This document shows positions 1-7,450 of a stretch of DNA of 44,826 nucleotides, piece by piece. Under the pieces are notes generated by a model. It was not told the origin of the DNA, searched no databases, and saw only the letters and a list, made by a program, of their open reading frames with translations. This DNA is from Allofournierella massiliensis. GTDB lineage: Bacteria > Bacillota > Clostridia > Oscillospirales > Ruminococcaceae. The position numbers and the translations under genes are program-made. Where the stretch lies: assembly GCF_004345265.1 (NCBI RefSeq), contig NZ_SLUM01000029.1:1-44826 (forward strand). Direction: 5' to 3'. How positions within the stretch are numbered: position 1 is the first letter of the stretch; each line of letters starts with the position of its first letter.

Positions 1-15
1 GTTTCAGACTACAAC

Positions 16-62
16 AAAAAATGAGATAGGCAACCCTTTCGGGGAAGTCTATCTCATTTTTT
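16..62. terminator. Bidirectional Rho-independent terminator
   Basis: A 14-bp perfect stem (16-29 with 49-62) ends in A- and T-runs on both sides, so it can stop transcription either way. It lies just past the 3' end of hcp on the minus strand and may also end a plus-strand gene left of the window. Confidence 0.8.
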
Positions 63-129
63 TCATTTTAGGCTATTTTGCAACAGCCCCTTTTTATGCG
101 GTTTTCCGGGATCGCACTGCCGGTTTGGC

Positions 130-1770
130 TCAGGCGTTTTCCCCGAAGAACAGCTTCAGGTCATCCTCCACGGTGCCGATGCCTGCGATGCCGAAATTCT
201 CCACAAGCACCTTGGCCACGTTGGGGCTCAGGAAGGCAGGAAGGGTGGGCCCCAGATGGATGTTCTTCACGCCCAGATGCAGCAGGGCCAGCAGCACAAT
301 CACTGCTTTCTGTTCGTACCAGGCAATGTTGTACACAATGGGCAGGTCATTGATGTCGGCAAGGCCAAAGACTTCCTTCAGCTTCAGAGCGATCACCGCC
401 AGCGAGTAGGAGTCGTTGCACTGGCCCGCATCCAGCACCCGGGGGATGCCGCCGATGTCACCCAGGGGCAGCTTGTTGTATTTGTACTTGGCGCAGCCTG
501 CGGTGAGGATCACGGTATCCCGGGGCAGTGCTTTGGCAAACTCGGTGTAATAATCCCGGCTTCTGGCGCGGCCGTCACAGCCGGCCATGACCACGAACTT
601 TTTGATGGCGCCGCTCTTCACCGCATCCACCACCTGATCGGCCAGCGCCAGCACCTGCGCATGGGCGAAGCCGCCCACAATTTCGCCGGTCTCGATCTGG
701 GTGGGGGCGGGGCAGGTTTTTGCCTGTTCGATGATGGCGGAGAAGTCCTTGGTCTGCCCGATCTCACCGGGGATGTGCCTGCAGCCCGGATACCCGGCGG
801 CGCCGGTGGTGTACAGCCGATCCCTGTAGCTGGCTTTGGGGGGAACGATGCAGTTGGTGGTCATCAGAATGGGGCCGTTGAAGCTCTCGAACTCCTCCTT
901 CTGCTTCCACCAGGCGTTACCATAGTTGCCCACAAAGTTGGGATACTTCTGGAACGCCGGATAGTAATGGGCGGGCAGCATTTCGGAATGGGTGTAAACG
1001 TCCACGCCGGTGCCCTGGGTCTGCTCCAGCAGCATTTCCAGATCCCGCAGGTCATGGCCGGAAACCAGAATACCCGGGTTTTTGCCCACGCCGATGTTTA
1101 CCCGGGTCACCTGCGGGTTGCCATAGGCGGAGGTGTTGGCTTTGTCCAGCAGGGCCATGCCGGTCACACCGTATTTGCCGGTTTCCAGCGTCAGGGCAAC
1201 CAGATCGTCCACCGTGAGGCTGTCGTCCAGCGTGGCGGCCAGTGCGCGCTGCAAAAAGGCATCCAGCTCTTCGTCCTGCTCCAGCAGGGCGTTGGCATGC
1301 TTGGAATAGGCGGAAAGACCCTTCAGGCCGTAGGTGATCAGTTCCCGCAGGGAACGGATATCCTCGTTTTCGGTGGACAGCACGCCCACGGTTTGGGCTT
1401 TCTGCTCCCAGTCGCCGCTGCCGTCCCACAGGGCGGCTTCGGGCAGATCGGCCGTGTGATCCAGCTGGCTGAGCAGCTCCTGCTTTGCGTCCAGCGTGGC
1501 GCGGATGCGGGCCACAATGGCTTCCTTATCGAAGTTGGCGTTGGTGATGGTGGCAAACAGGTTCAGGGTGATCAGCTGGTTGATTGCGGCGGGCACTGCG
1601 CGGCCTTCGCCGCGCAGTGCGGTGGTCACCGCGCAGATGCCCCGGCTCACGTACACCAGCAGATCCTGCATGGCGGCCACATCGGGGGTCTTGCCGCACA
1701 CACCGGATTGGGTGCAGCCCCGGCAGCCGGCGGTTTCCTGGCACTGATAGCAAAACATTTTCTGTTCCAT
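130..1770 (-). CDS. hcp: Hydroxylamine reductase (hybrid cluster protein)
   Basis: Cytoplasmic iron-sulfur protein of the prismane family, linked to removal of hydroxylamine and nitric-oxide-derived species. At 546 aa it has normal class I length. The N-terminal cysteines C7, C10, C19 and C25 have the C-x2-C-x8-C-x5-C spacing of the clostridial/Desulfovibrio class I cubane cluster. Hybrid-cluster ligand segments follow in the C-terminal half: [24 protein letters not shown] and DAGQCNDS. The start has an AAGGAGA ribosome site about 12 nt upstream. It is transcribed alone, from a promoter near 1975-2003 through a leader of about 200 nt, towards the terminator at 16-62. No Hcr reductase or regulator gene lies beside it. 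The family assignment is secure; the physiological substrate is not decided by the sequence. Confidence 0.96.
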   Translation of the reverse strand: MEQKMFCYQCQETAGCRGCTQSGVCGKTPDVAAMQDLLVYVSRGICAVTTALRGEGRAVPAAINQLITLNLFATITNANFDKEAIVARIRATLDAKQELLSQLDHTADLPEAALWDGSGDWEQKAQTVGVLSTENEDIRSLRELITYGLKGLSAYSKHANALLEQDEELDAFLQRALAATLDDSLTVDDLVALTLETGKYGVTGMALLDKANTSAYGNPQVTRVNIGVGKNPGILVSGHDLRDLEMLLEQTQGTGVDVYTHSEMLPAHYYPAFQKYPNFVGNYGNAWWKQKEEFESFNGPILMTTNCIVPPKASYRDRLYTTGAAGYPGCRHIPGEIGQTKDFSAIIEQAKTCPAPTQIETGEIVGGFAHAQVLALADQVVDAVKSGAIKKFVVMAGCDGRARSRDYYTEFAKALPRDTVILTAGCAKYKYNKLPLGDIGGIPRVLDAGQCNDSYSLAVIALKLKEVFGLADINDLPIVYNIAWYEQKAVIVLLALLHLGVKNIHLGPTLPAFLSPNVAKVLVENFGIAGIGTVEDDLKLFFGENA

Positions 1771-1951
1771 GGTTGAACGTCTCCTTGTTCATGGGGATAA
1801 AAGTGCGCCGGAAATTTACTCAAATGGTGCCCGCCGACGCCTGCGGACAGCTATGATGATACCGTATTTGAAACGGAAGATATGTTGGAAAAACAACTTT
1901 TGTGCTGATTTTTGTGTGGCAATTCTGGAATCTGCGCGGAAAAAATGGAAT

Positions 1952-1973
1952 ATCCCATTAAAAACCTTGGGAT
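1952..1973 (-). promoter_or_regulatory. Dyad at the hcp transcription start (possible operator)
   Basis: ATCCCA (1952-1957) and TGGGAT (1968-1973) form a 6-bp inverted repeat right next to the hcp -10 box, over the expected start of transcription near 1968. A repressor binding here would block the promoter. It is not a recognised HcpR or Rex site. Confidence 0.35.
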
Positions 1974-1974
1974 T

Positions 1975-2003
1975 TTTATACACAAAAAGGCAGAAACTGT
2001 CAC
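1975..2003 (-). promoter_or_regulatory. SigA-type promoter of hcp
   Basis: Read on the minus strand: GTGACA (1998-2003), a 17-nt spacer, then TATAAA (1975-1980). Transcription should start near 1968, leaving a leader of about 198 nt before the start codon at 1770. That leader also holds GTTG-N6-CAAC (1884-1897). The rest of the hcp to sigma-factor gap shows no gene. Confidence 0.6.
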
Positions 2004-2141
2004 TATTTTTTCATTGACCTGTGGACTTTTCTGTGATAGAGTGGTAACAAACAGACAAAACTTTTTCCATACCGCACAAAGAAGGTAGGGAATTGGTGAA
2101 TTTGCCTGTGAAATTGCTCCAAAAATTGTCGAGTATCCCAT

Positions 2142-2170
2142 TTGACAAACGTTGGGCAAAACGGTATGCT
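2142..2170 (+). promoter_or_regulatory. SigA-type promoter of the SigH-like gene
   Basis: TTGACA (2142-2147), a 17-nt spacer and TATGCT (2165-2170) make a near-consensus promoter. Transcription would start near 2177. This rules out the upstream in-frame ATG at 2152 as start codon and supports the ATG at 2233. Confidence 0.75.
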
Positions 2171-2232
2171 TTTATTATGTCACACAGAGGTCCGGCGCGT
2201 CGTTTTGGGCAGGCCGGTTCAGGTCGCCGAAT

Positions 2233-2778
2233 ATGACTCAGATCACTCCAGAATTGCTTCAGCAGGCCAAGGCAGGGCAGGAAGCCGCGCTTGCCGCCGT
2301 GCTGGCCCACATGATGCCGGTGATCCGCAGTCACGCGGCCGCGGGGGTATGCCCCGGGCTGGATCTGGATGACGCGGTGCAGGAAGGAATTATCGGCCTG
2401 TTTGCCGCCATCCGCAGCTATCGCCCCGGCGAGGGGGCCTCGTTTGGCACATACGCGGGCCGGTGTATCCAGAATGCGATTCGCACCGCCCGGCGGGCGG
2501 CGGGCCGCAAAAAGCACGGGCCGCTGAACCAGAGCGTCCCCCTCAGCGAGGAGGACACCACCCCGGGCCCGGAGGAGCTTGCCATCCAGAATGAGCAGCT
2601 GCAGGACACCCTGCAGACCATTCAGACCCGGCTTTCTCCCTTCGAGCAGGAGGTGCTGGAGCTGTTTTTGAGCGGCTGCAGTTACGAGCAGATCGCTCAG
2701 GCGCTGGGCAGAAGCCCCAAGTCGGTGGAAAATGCACTTTCCCGCCTGCGTCGCAAGCTGAAAGAAGCGCGTGGTTAA
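2233..2778 (+). CDS. RNA polymerase sigma-70 family factor, SigH-like
   Basis: Sigma factor of 181 aa with region 2 at about residues 40-95 (DDAVQEGIIGLFAAIRSY, then a helix for -10 recognition) and region 4 at about 125-175 (SYEQIAQALGRSPKSVENAL, a helix-turn-helix for the -35). The linker ending in PEELAIQNEQ and the region 4 helix resemble sigma-H of Bacillus and Clostridium, which directs early sporulation and competence genes. It is shorter than the usual 210-220 aa because the N-terminal arm is reduced. The start at 2233 lies 56 nt after the predicted transcription start and has only a weak ribosome site. An ECF-like or lineage-specific sigma is the alternative. No anti-sigma gene is adjacent. 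Confidence 0.85.
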   Translation: MTQITPELLQQAKAGQEAALAAVLAHMMPVIRSHAAAGVCPGLDLDDAVQEGIIGLFAAIRSYRPGEGASFGTYAGRCIQNAIRTARRAAGRKKHGPLNQSVPLSEEDTTPGPEELAIQNEQLQDTLQTIQTRLSPFEQEVLELFLSGCSYEQIAQALGRSPKSVENALSRLRRKLKEARG

Positions 2779-2788
2779 CAATCTATTT

Positions 2789-2818
2789 TTGAATTATGGG
2801 CGAACGGCCTGTAAGAAT
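2789..2818 (+). promoter_or_regulatory. Putative promoter before the tRNA-like sequence
   Basis: TTGAAT (2789-2794), 18 nt, AAGAAT (2813-2818). The predicted start falls at about 2824-2826, at the first bases of the tRNA-like sequence, so that element would be the very 5' end of the zinc-ribbon mRNA. The match to consensus is moderate. Confidence 0.4.
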
Positions 2819-2822
2819 ATAT

Positions 2823-2891
2823 GCCCCTGTAGCTTAACATTTAGAGCATTGGTCAATTCCAAAGGTGTCGGTTGAAATCCTTCCGCGGGCA
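2823..2891 (+). tRNA. tRNA-like sequence, degenerate (possible tRNA-Gly pseudogene)
   Basis: This 69-nt stretch keeps a tRNA plan. The acceptor stem 2823-2829/2884-2890 has six of seven pairs and A2891 as discriminator. T8-A9 are present, a 4-bp D stem is formed by 2832-2835/2844-2847, and a T-arm-like segment lies at 2870-2880. It departs from a working tRNA: the D loop lacks the GG pair, the T loop reads TTGAAAT so C56 is lost, no standard 5-bp anticodon stem with a 7-nt loop forms, and no CCA is encoded. TTCCAA hints at a former Gly(UCC) anticodon loop. It is either a decayed tRNA or a tRNA-mimicking leader. Confidence 0.4.
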
Positions 2892-2920
2892 AAAAAACAG
2901 AATGCAGAGGAGAATCTAGC

Positions 2921-3136
2921 ATGTACGAAGATAAGACCCTGGTATGCAAAGACTGCGGTAAGGAGTTTGTGTTCACCGCCGGCGAGCAGGAGTTCTACGC
3001 CAGCCGTGGCACCCGTGAGATGTTCGAGGCTACCTGCGCCGCTTGCGGCAAGGTTGCTCGCGTGCCCTTCCAGCCCCGCGAGGATCGCCCCGTTTACTGC
3101 AGCGAGTGCTTCGCCAAGATGAAGGAGAACGGCTGA
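2921..3136 (+). CDS. Small zinc-ribbon protein
   Basis: A 71-aa protein with three CxxC pairs: CKDCGKEF (residues 9-16), CAACG and CSEC, the last in the RPVYCSECFAKM tail. This is the CxxC-x17-CxxC-like zinc-ribbon family common in Clostridia, with no defined biochemical role. An AGAGGAG ribosome site precedes the ATG, and a strong terminator follows at 3162-3193, so it forms its own unit with the tRNA-like sequence upstream. The codons (GCC, CGC, AAG rich) look like those of highly expressed genes such as the ribosomal set, which suggests abundant expression. Function unknown. Confidence 0.85.
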   Translation: MYEDKTLVCKDCGKEFVFTAGEQEFYASRGTREMFEATCAACGKVARVPFQPREDRPVYCSECFAKMKENG

Positions 3137-3161
3137 TCCGTTTTTCGTTTCTTTGCGATCC

Positions 3162-3193
3162 AAAGCCCCCGGTATCAAACCGGGGGCTTTTTC
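3162..3193 (+). terminator. Rho-independent terminator after the zinc-ribbon gene
   Basis: An 11-bp stem AAAGCCCCCGG / CCGGGGGCTTT with a 7-nt loop, followed by a T-run. Confidence 0.9.
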
Positions 3194-3211
3194 TGTGCCC
3201 GGGGCGCGGCC

Positions 3212-3240
3212 TTGTGTTTTCGCGGCATTTACGGTACAAT
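3212..3240 (+). promoter_or_regulatory. SigA-type promoter of the DUF2142 gene
   Basis: TTGTGT (3212-3217), 17-nt spacer, TACAAT (3235-3240). The start of transcription near 3247 gives a leader of about 120 nt before the ATG at 3369. Confidence 0.65.
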
Positions 3241-3368
3241 GAACAGGCAGCAGAGCGGTGCGGATCGATCTGTCTGTATATAATATATAATAAGGTAGGA
3301 GCATGCGGGCAAAGGCCGCAGCTTCTGAAAAAAACGGCACCCTGCCGAAAAAACGAAGGAGCCCTGTT

Positions 3369-5711
3369 ATGGCATCGAACCAAGCAGCAAAAAAGCGCTG
3401 GCGGCTGGCAGCCGCAGGCCTTCTGGTGGCGGCGATCACCGCGCTGGCCCTGGCCTGGACCGCCTACAATGTGATCCATACCGTGAACGGCCAGTCGGAA
3501 TACTACCAGGTGCATGATTATTACGCGGAAAACCAGGTGATGCTTGCGGCTGACCCGGCCGAAGGCTGGACGCAGGGCATCCTTGCGGGGCCGGACACGC
3601 CGCTTTACGGTGTGCGTCTGTATTTTTCCAGCCTGGATCGGGTGGTGCACGGTACCCTGTATGTGGATCTTCTGGACGAAAGCGGCCAGCGGCTGACCGG
3701 TGCGGCACTGGATATGACCGAAATTCTGGGTCTGGATTTTCAGGGCATTGTGTTTGAACAGCCGGTGTTCCCGGAAAAGGACGCCACCCGCTATACCCTT
3801 CACATTTACTACGAGCCTGCCACCGCGGAGGATGTGCTGGGCCTTGTGTACGGCACCGGCCCCATGCCGCAGGAGGTGGAGCTGGACGAAAACCAGATTC
3901 CCTTTGTGCCGGACCCGGACGCGGCGGTGAGCGCCAATGCGGCGAATCCGGCCTTCCCGCTGACGGGCGGTACGGTGCAGCCGGAGGGCGGAGCCACTGC
4001 GGCTTTGCAATACATCACCAATTACAGCGGCAGCATCGGTCTGTGGCTGTGTATCCCGGTGGCTGTGGTGCTGTTTGCGGCAGTCATGGGGGCCTGGTGG
4101 CTGATCTTCTGCAAAAAAGCCGGCGCGGCGGCCTGTGTGGCCTATGCGGTGGCGGCGCTGGGTCTGGCCTGGTCACTGATCACGCCCCCCATGGCGGGGC
4201 CGGACGAGTACACCCATCTGGCGGGAGCCTATTCCATGGCCAGCCGGATGATGGGGCAGCCCGGTGTGGAAACGGGCTACGATAACTGGGGCAAGGGAAC
4301 CTACACCCTGCCCATGCGCATCTGTGATGCGCCCTATATGCGGAACAAATCCGGCGAGGTCGGCGTGTTCGGTTACAAGCAGATTCTGGATCATCCGGGT
4401 GGTTTTGGAAACAGCGGCCAGCTCACCGAGCGGGTGGATGTGGTGGCGCCCTCCAATCCGCTTCCGGCCCAGTATCTGCCCCAGGCGCTGGGAATTCTGC
4501 TGGCCCGGCTGCTGGGCCTGGGCTTCTATCCCATGCTGTGGATGAGCCGGCTGTTCAGCGTGGCCTGCTATACCGCACTGACGGCTCTGGCGGTGAAAAT
4601 CGCACCCCAGGGCAGCAAGGAGATCTTTGGTGCGGCGGCTCTGCTGCCCATGGGCCTTTCGCTGGCGGGCAGCTTTTCGGCGGACACCACGGTTCTGGGC
4701 ATGGCCTTCCTGTTCACGGCTCTCTGCGTGAGTGCCATGACAGAGAAAAAGCAGGTGAGCATCGGTCGCTGTGCGGCGCTTCTGGTGCTGGCGGCGCTGC
4801 TGGCTCCGGCCAAAGCCATCTATCTGGGCATGGTGACGCTGGTGTTCCCCATTGGAGCGGAACAGCTGGGCGGAAAGCTGCGCAGCCGCATCTTCAAGGC
4901 TCTGGTGTGTGTGGCGGCTCTGGCCGGCTGGCTGATGGCCAACGGCGAGACGGTGGCTTACACCTTCCGCAGCGTGGATACCGAGCGCATCCGGCTGGCA
5001 GTGCTGCCTGCACTGGTGCTGGTGGCACTGTGCGGTATTGCCTGGTACAAGCTGCATAAAAAACGCTGGTTCAAGTGGGCGGCGCTGGGCGCCTGCGGTC
5101 TGATCCTGCTGGCAGGCGGGGGTACGGCTGTCTGGGTGCTGGCAAACAGCGGACAGACCTTTACTCCGGAGGAGCTGGCTGCCGGAATTCAGCCCAATGG
5201 CGAATCCATCTACACCTTCAGCGTGGGCTATATTCTGAGCCATTTGAGCCAGACGATCAAGCTGCTGGCCAACACGGTCACCGAACAGCTTCCCGTTTAC
5301 CTGCAGGGGCTGGTGGGGGCGCTGCCCGGCGAGCCCATTGTGCACAAGCTGACATTGAGCTGGAGCCTGACCATCCTGCTGCTGCTGGTTCCGGTGTGCG
5401 CTTCGGTGCGCCGGGCGGAACAGCCTGCCCGGCTGAACCGGCCCACCCGCTGGGTGATGGGCCTGGTGGCTTTGTCGGTGGCGGGGCTCATGGTTGTGGC
5501 CGCGCTGATCTGGACGCCCATCAACGCCACCACCGTGTTCGGCATTCAGGGCCGTTATCTGCTGCCGGTTCTGCCCATCCTGCTGCTTTTGCTGGGGGAA
5601 CAGAATGCCTTCTGTGCCCGGCGGGATGTGAGCCGGGGCGTGCGCTGCGCGGCAGTGTTCGTGAGCGCCGCGGCTGCACTGCAGAGCTTTGCGCTGTTTT
5701 GCGGGGCCTGA
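3369..5711 (+). CDS. DUF2142 family polytopic membrane protein
   Basis: A 780-aa membrane protein. One N-terminal segment (about residues 12-32) is followed by an extracytoplasmic domain of about 190 residues, then roughly eleven hydrophobic segments. The motif PPMAGPDEYTHLAGAY after the second membrane segment contains the PDExxH signature of DUF2142, a family that resembles GT-C lipid-linked sugar transferases; the acidic residue and histidine would face outside. The start at 3369 has an AAGGAG site 7 nt upstream; an ATG at 3303 would add 22 residues but is poorly spaced. The gene stands alone, without glycan-synthesis neighbours. A role in surface glycan or teichoic acid modification is inferred from the fold only. 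Confidence 0.85.
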   Translation: MASNQAAKKRWRLAAAGLLVAAITALALAWTAYNVIHTVNGQSEYYQVHDYYAENQVMLAADPAEGWTQGILAGPDTPLYGVRLYFSSLDRVVHGTLYVDLLDESGQRLTGAALDMTEILGLDFQGIVFEQPVFPEKDATRYTLHIYYEPATAEDVLGLVYGTGPMPQEVELDENQIPFVPDPDAAVSANAANPAFPLTGGTVQPEGGATAALQYITNYSGSIGLWLCIPVAVVLFAAVMGAWWLIFCKKAGAAACVAYAVAALGLAWSLITPPMAGPDEYTHLAGAYSMASRMMGQPGVETGYDNWGKGTYTLPMRICDAPYMRNKSGEVGVFGYKQILDHPGGFGNSGQLTERVDVVAPSNPLPAQYLPQALGILLARLLGLGFYPMLWMSRLFSVACYTALTALAVKIAPQGSKEIFGAAALLPMGLSLAGSFSADTTVLGMAFLFTALCVSAMTEKKQVSIGRCAALLVLAALLAPAKAIYLGMVTLVFPIGAEQLGGKLRSRIFKALVCVAALAGWLMANGETVAYTFRSVDTERIRLAVLPALVLVALCGIAWYKLHKKRWFKWAALGACGLILLAGGGTAVWVLANSGQTFTPEELAAGIQPNGESIYTFSVGYILSHLSQTIKLLANTVTEQLPVYLQGLVGALPGEPIVHKLTLSWSLTILLLLVPVCASVRRAEQPARLNRPTRWVMGLVALSVAGLMVVAALIWTPINATTVFGIQGRYLLPVLPILLLLLGEQNAFCARRDVSRGVRCAAVFVSAAAALQSFALFCGA

Positions 5712-5714
5712 CGG

Positions 5715-5743
5715 TTGCAAAATATGGAGAAATTGGGTATAGT
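5715..5743 (+). promoter_or_regulatory. SigA-type promoter of the DUF1858-trmK-nif3 operon
   Basis: TTGCAA (5715-5720), 17-nt spacer, TATAGT (5738-5743), directly after the stop codon of the DUF2142 gene. It should drive the genes from 5804 to 8092. Confidence 0.75.
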
Positions 5744-5803
5744 ATAAGTACCGGCGGCACGCACAGCCGCCCGAGTTTGAAAAGGAAAGCGAGATCGAAC
5801 ATC

Positions 5804-6004
5804 ATGATCATTACCAAAAATACCATCATCGGCGATATTCTGGACACCGACGGCTCCGTGGCTCCCTTCTTCCTGGAGATCGGCATGCACTGCCTGGGCT
5901 GCCCCTCTGCCCGCGGCGAGACCATTGAGGAGGCCTGCATGGTTCACGGCACCAACGCCGACGAGCTGGTGGCCAAGCTGAACAAGCACTTCGGCAACGA
6001 ATGA
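5804..6004 (+). CDS. DUF1858 domain protein
   Basis: A 66-aa protein that is entirely a DUF1858 domain: a ThiS-unrelated helical fold with HCLGCPSARGETIEEAC. The two cysteines of the CxxC match a motif often linked to metal or redox chemistry in hybrid-cluster-associated and ScdA-like proteins. The ATG at 5804 is the only sensible start; the purine-rich AAAGGAAAG lies rather far upstream. The stop codon overlaps the trmK start (ATGA), so the two are translationally coupled. Function unknown. Confidence 0.85.
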   Translation: MIITKNTIIGDILDTDGSVAPFFLEIGMHCLGCPSARGETIEEACMVHGTNADELVAKLNKHFGNE

Positions 6005-6669
6005 TCGCCCCAAAACTGGACGAACGACTGCAGGCGGCGGCAGATCTGATCCGCCCCTGCGACACCGCGGCGGACATTGGCTGCGACCACGGCAAGCTGT
6101 CGGCCTATCTGGCCTGCACCGGCCGGGCCCGGCGGGTGATCGCCGCGGATCTTCGCCCCGGGCCGCTTTCCACTGCGCAGAAAACCTGCGAGGAAGCGGG
6201 CTGTCTTGCACATGTGGAGCTTCGCCTGGGCGATGGCCTGAGCGTGCTGGCTCCCGGCGAGGCGCAGGCGATAGTGATTGCGGGTGTAAGCGCCCAGACC
6301 GCCATCGAGATGCTCACCGCCGCACCCTGGGTGAAGGCGGAGAAAACTCAGCTGGTGCTGATCCCGGCCACCAAGGCTCCGATGCTCCGGCGCTGGCTGT
6401 GGGAAAACGGCTTTTCGCTGAACGCCGAGCGGCTGGTGTGCGCGGCACACCGCTGGTATGCGGTGATGGACGCGGTGTACACCGGCCAGGCGAAGCGGCC
6501 CACCGACGCGGAATGCCTTCTGGGATTGACGCAGGATCAGCCGGGCGCGGCGGAGTACCGGGCCCAGCAGCTGGAACGGCTGAAAAAATTCCGCCGCGGG
6601 CTGGAAAACGATCCGGCCGGCGCGCAGCGGGCGGACCGGCTGCTGCGGCAGCTGGAAGGCGAGGCGTAA
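6001..6669 (+). CDS. trmK: tRNA (adenine(22)-N1)-methyltransferase TrmK-like
   Basis: A SAM-dependent class I methyltransferase of 222 aa that in the family methylates A22 of tRNA. The SAM-binding motif I DIGCDHGKLSAYL is at residues 25-37 and the acidic end of beta-2 is AADLRPGPL. The C-terminal third is the helical part typical of TrmK. Odd point: after strand 4 the family usually has a glycine-rich GMGG, but this protein reads AGVSAQ, so activity or substrate could differ. It overlaps the DUF1858 gene by 4 nt and precedes the Nif3-like gene by 16 nt. The trmK-nif3 pairing is standard in Firmicutes and supports the call. Confidence 0.85.
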   Translation: MIAPKLDERLQAAADLIRPCDTAADIGCDHGKLSAYLACTGRARRVIAADLRPGPLSTAQKTCEEAGCLAHVELRLGDGLSVLAPGEAQAIVIAGVSAQTAIEMLTAAPWVKAEKTQLVLIPATKAPMLRRWLWENGFSLNAERLVCAAHRWYAVMDAVYTGQAKRPTDAECLLGLTQDQPGAAEYRAQQLERLKKFRRGLENDPAGAQRADRLLRQLEGEA

Positions 6670-6685
6670 AGGAGGAAGATCCCCA

Positions 6686-7432
6686 ATGGCAAGAGTGCGC
6701 GAGATCTGCGAATGTCTGGAGCAGCTGGCCCCGAAGGAGCTGGCGGAAAGCTGGGACAATGTGGGCCTGCTGGTGGACTGCGGGGCCGAGGTGACCAGCG
6801 TTCTGGTGGCGCTGGACATCACCGACGAGGTGGTGGCCGAGGCAGAACTGCAGGGCTGCCAGCTGATTGTGGCCCATCATCCGGTGATCTTCAAACCGCT
6901 GCGTACCCTGGCCCGGCGGGACGTGGCCTTCCGGCTGGTGAAGAAAAACATCTCCGCCATCTGCATGCACACCAATCTGGATGCGGCAGAGGGCGGTGTG
7001 AACGATGTGTTGGCCCGGCTGTTTGAGGCGGAAGACCCGGAATCCTTCGGGGAAGAGGGGATCGGCCGGGTAGGCAGCGTGGAGCCCACCGACGCAAAGG
7101 CGCTGGCGGCGCTGTGCCAGAGCCGGTTGAATGCTCATGTGAAGCTGGTGGACGCGGGCAAGCCCATCCGCCGGCTGGCGATGATCGGAGGCAGCGGCGG
7201 CAGCATGTTGGCCGATGCGGCGGCAGCCGGAGCGGATGCTCTGCTCACCGGCGAGGCCAGCCATCATGATGCCATTGATGCCCGGGCCATGGGCCTGAGC
7301 CTGATCGTGGCCGGCCATTACAGCACGGAATTTCCCATCGTGCCGGTGCTGGCGGATCACCTGAGCCGCCGTTTCAGCGGCCTTCGGGTCATCTGCAGCC
7401 GGCGCAACAAGGACCCCTTTTCCTATTTATAA
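6686..7432 (+). CDS. Nif3-like dinuclear metal centre protein (GTP cyclohydrolase I type 2 family)
   Basis: A 248-aa member of the Nif3/DUF34 (YqfO-like) family, which forms hexameric rings with a two-metal site. Metal ligands are visible in LIVAHHPVIFK (residues 61-71), CMHTNLD (93-99) and, near the C terminus, VAGHYSTE. It is the short form without the inserted PII-like domain seen in Bacillus YqfO. An AAGGAGG site precedes the ATG. It follows trmK in the same operon. The exact reaction is not settled; NAD repair, GTP cyclohydrolase and metal-chaperone roles have all been proposed for relatives. Confidence 0.9.
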   Translation: MARVREICECLEQLAPKELAESWDNVGLLVDCGAEVTSVLVALDITDEVVAEAELQGCQLIVAHHPVIFKPLRTLARRDVAFRLVKKNISAICMHTNLDAAEGGVNDVLARLFEAEDPESFGEEGIGRVGSVEPTDAKALAALCQSRLNAHVKLVDAGKPIRRLAMIGGSGGSMLADAAAAGADALLTGEASHHDAIDARAMGLSLIVAGHYSTEFPIVPVLADHLSRRFSGLRVICSRRNKDPFSYL

Positions 7433-7450
7433 TAGTAAGGAGGCAACGCC

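Noticed and set aside
256-1776. A 506-codon open frame on the plus strand opposite hcp
   Set aside because: It mirrors hcp codon by codon in GC-rich sequence, has glycine/alanine/histidine-rich translation without family likeness and no ribosome site.
2014-2042. Second promoter-like pair upstream of the sigma factor gene (TTGACC, 17 nt, TAGAGT)
   Set aside because: The -10 is poor and the promoter at 2142-2170 is much better and closer to the start codon.
4173-5720. A 515-codon minus-strand frame opposite the DUF2142 gene, and a similar 591-codon frame opposite rqcH (8166-9941)
   Set aside because: Both are antisense frames kept open by GC-rich codon use, with glutamine/histidine-rich composition and no start signals.
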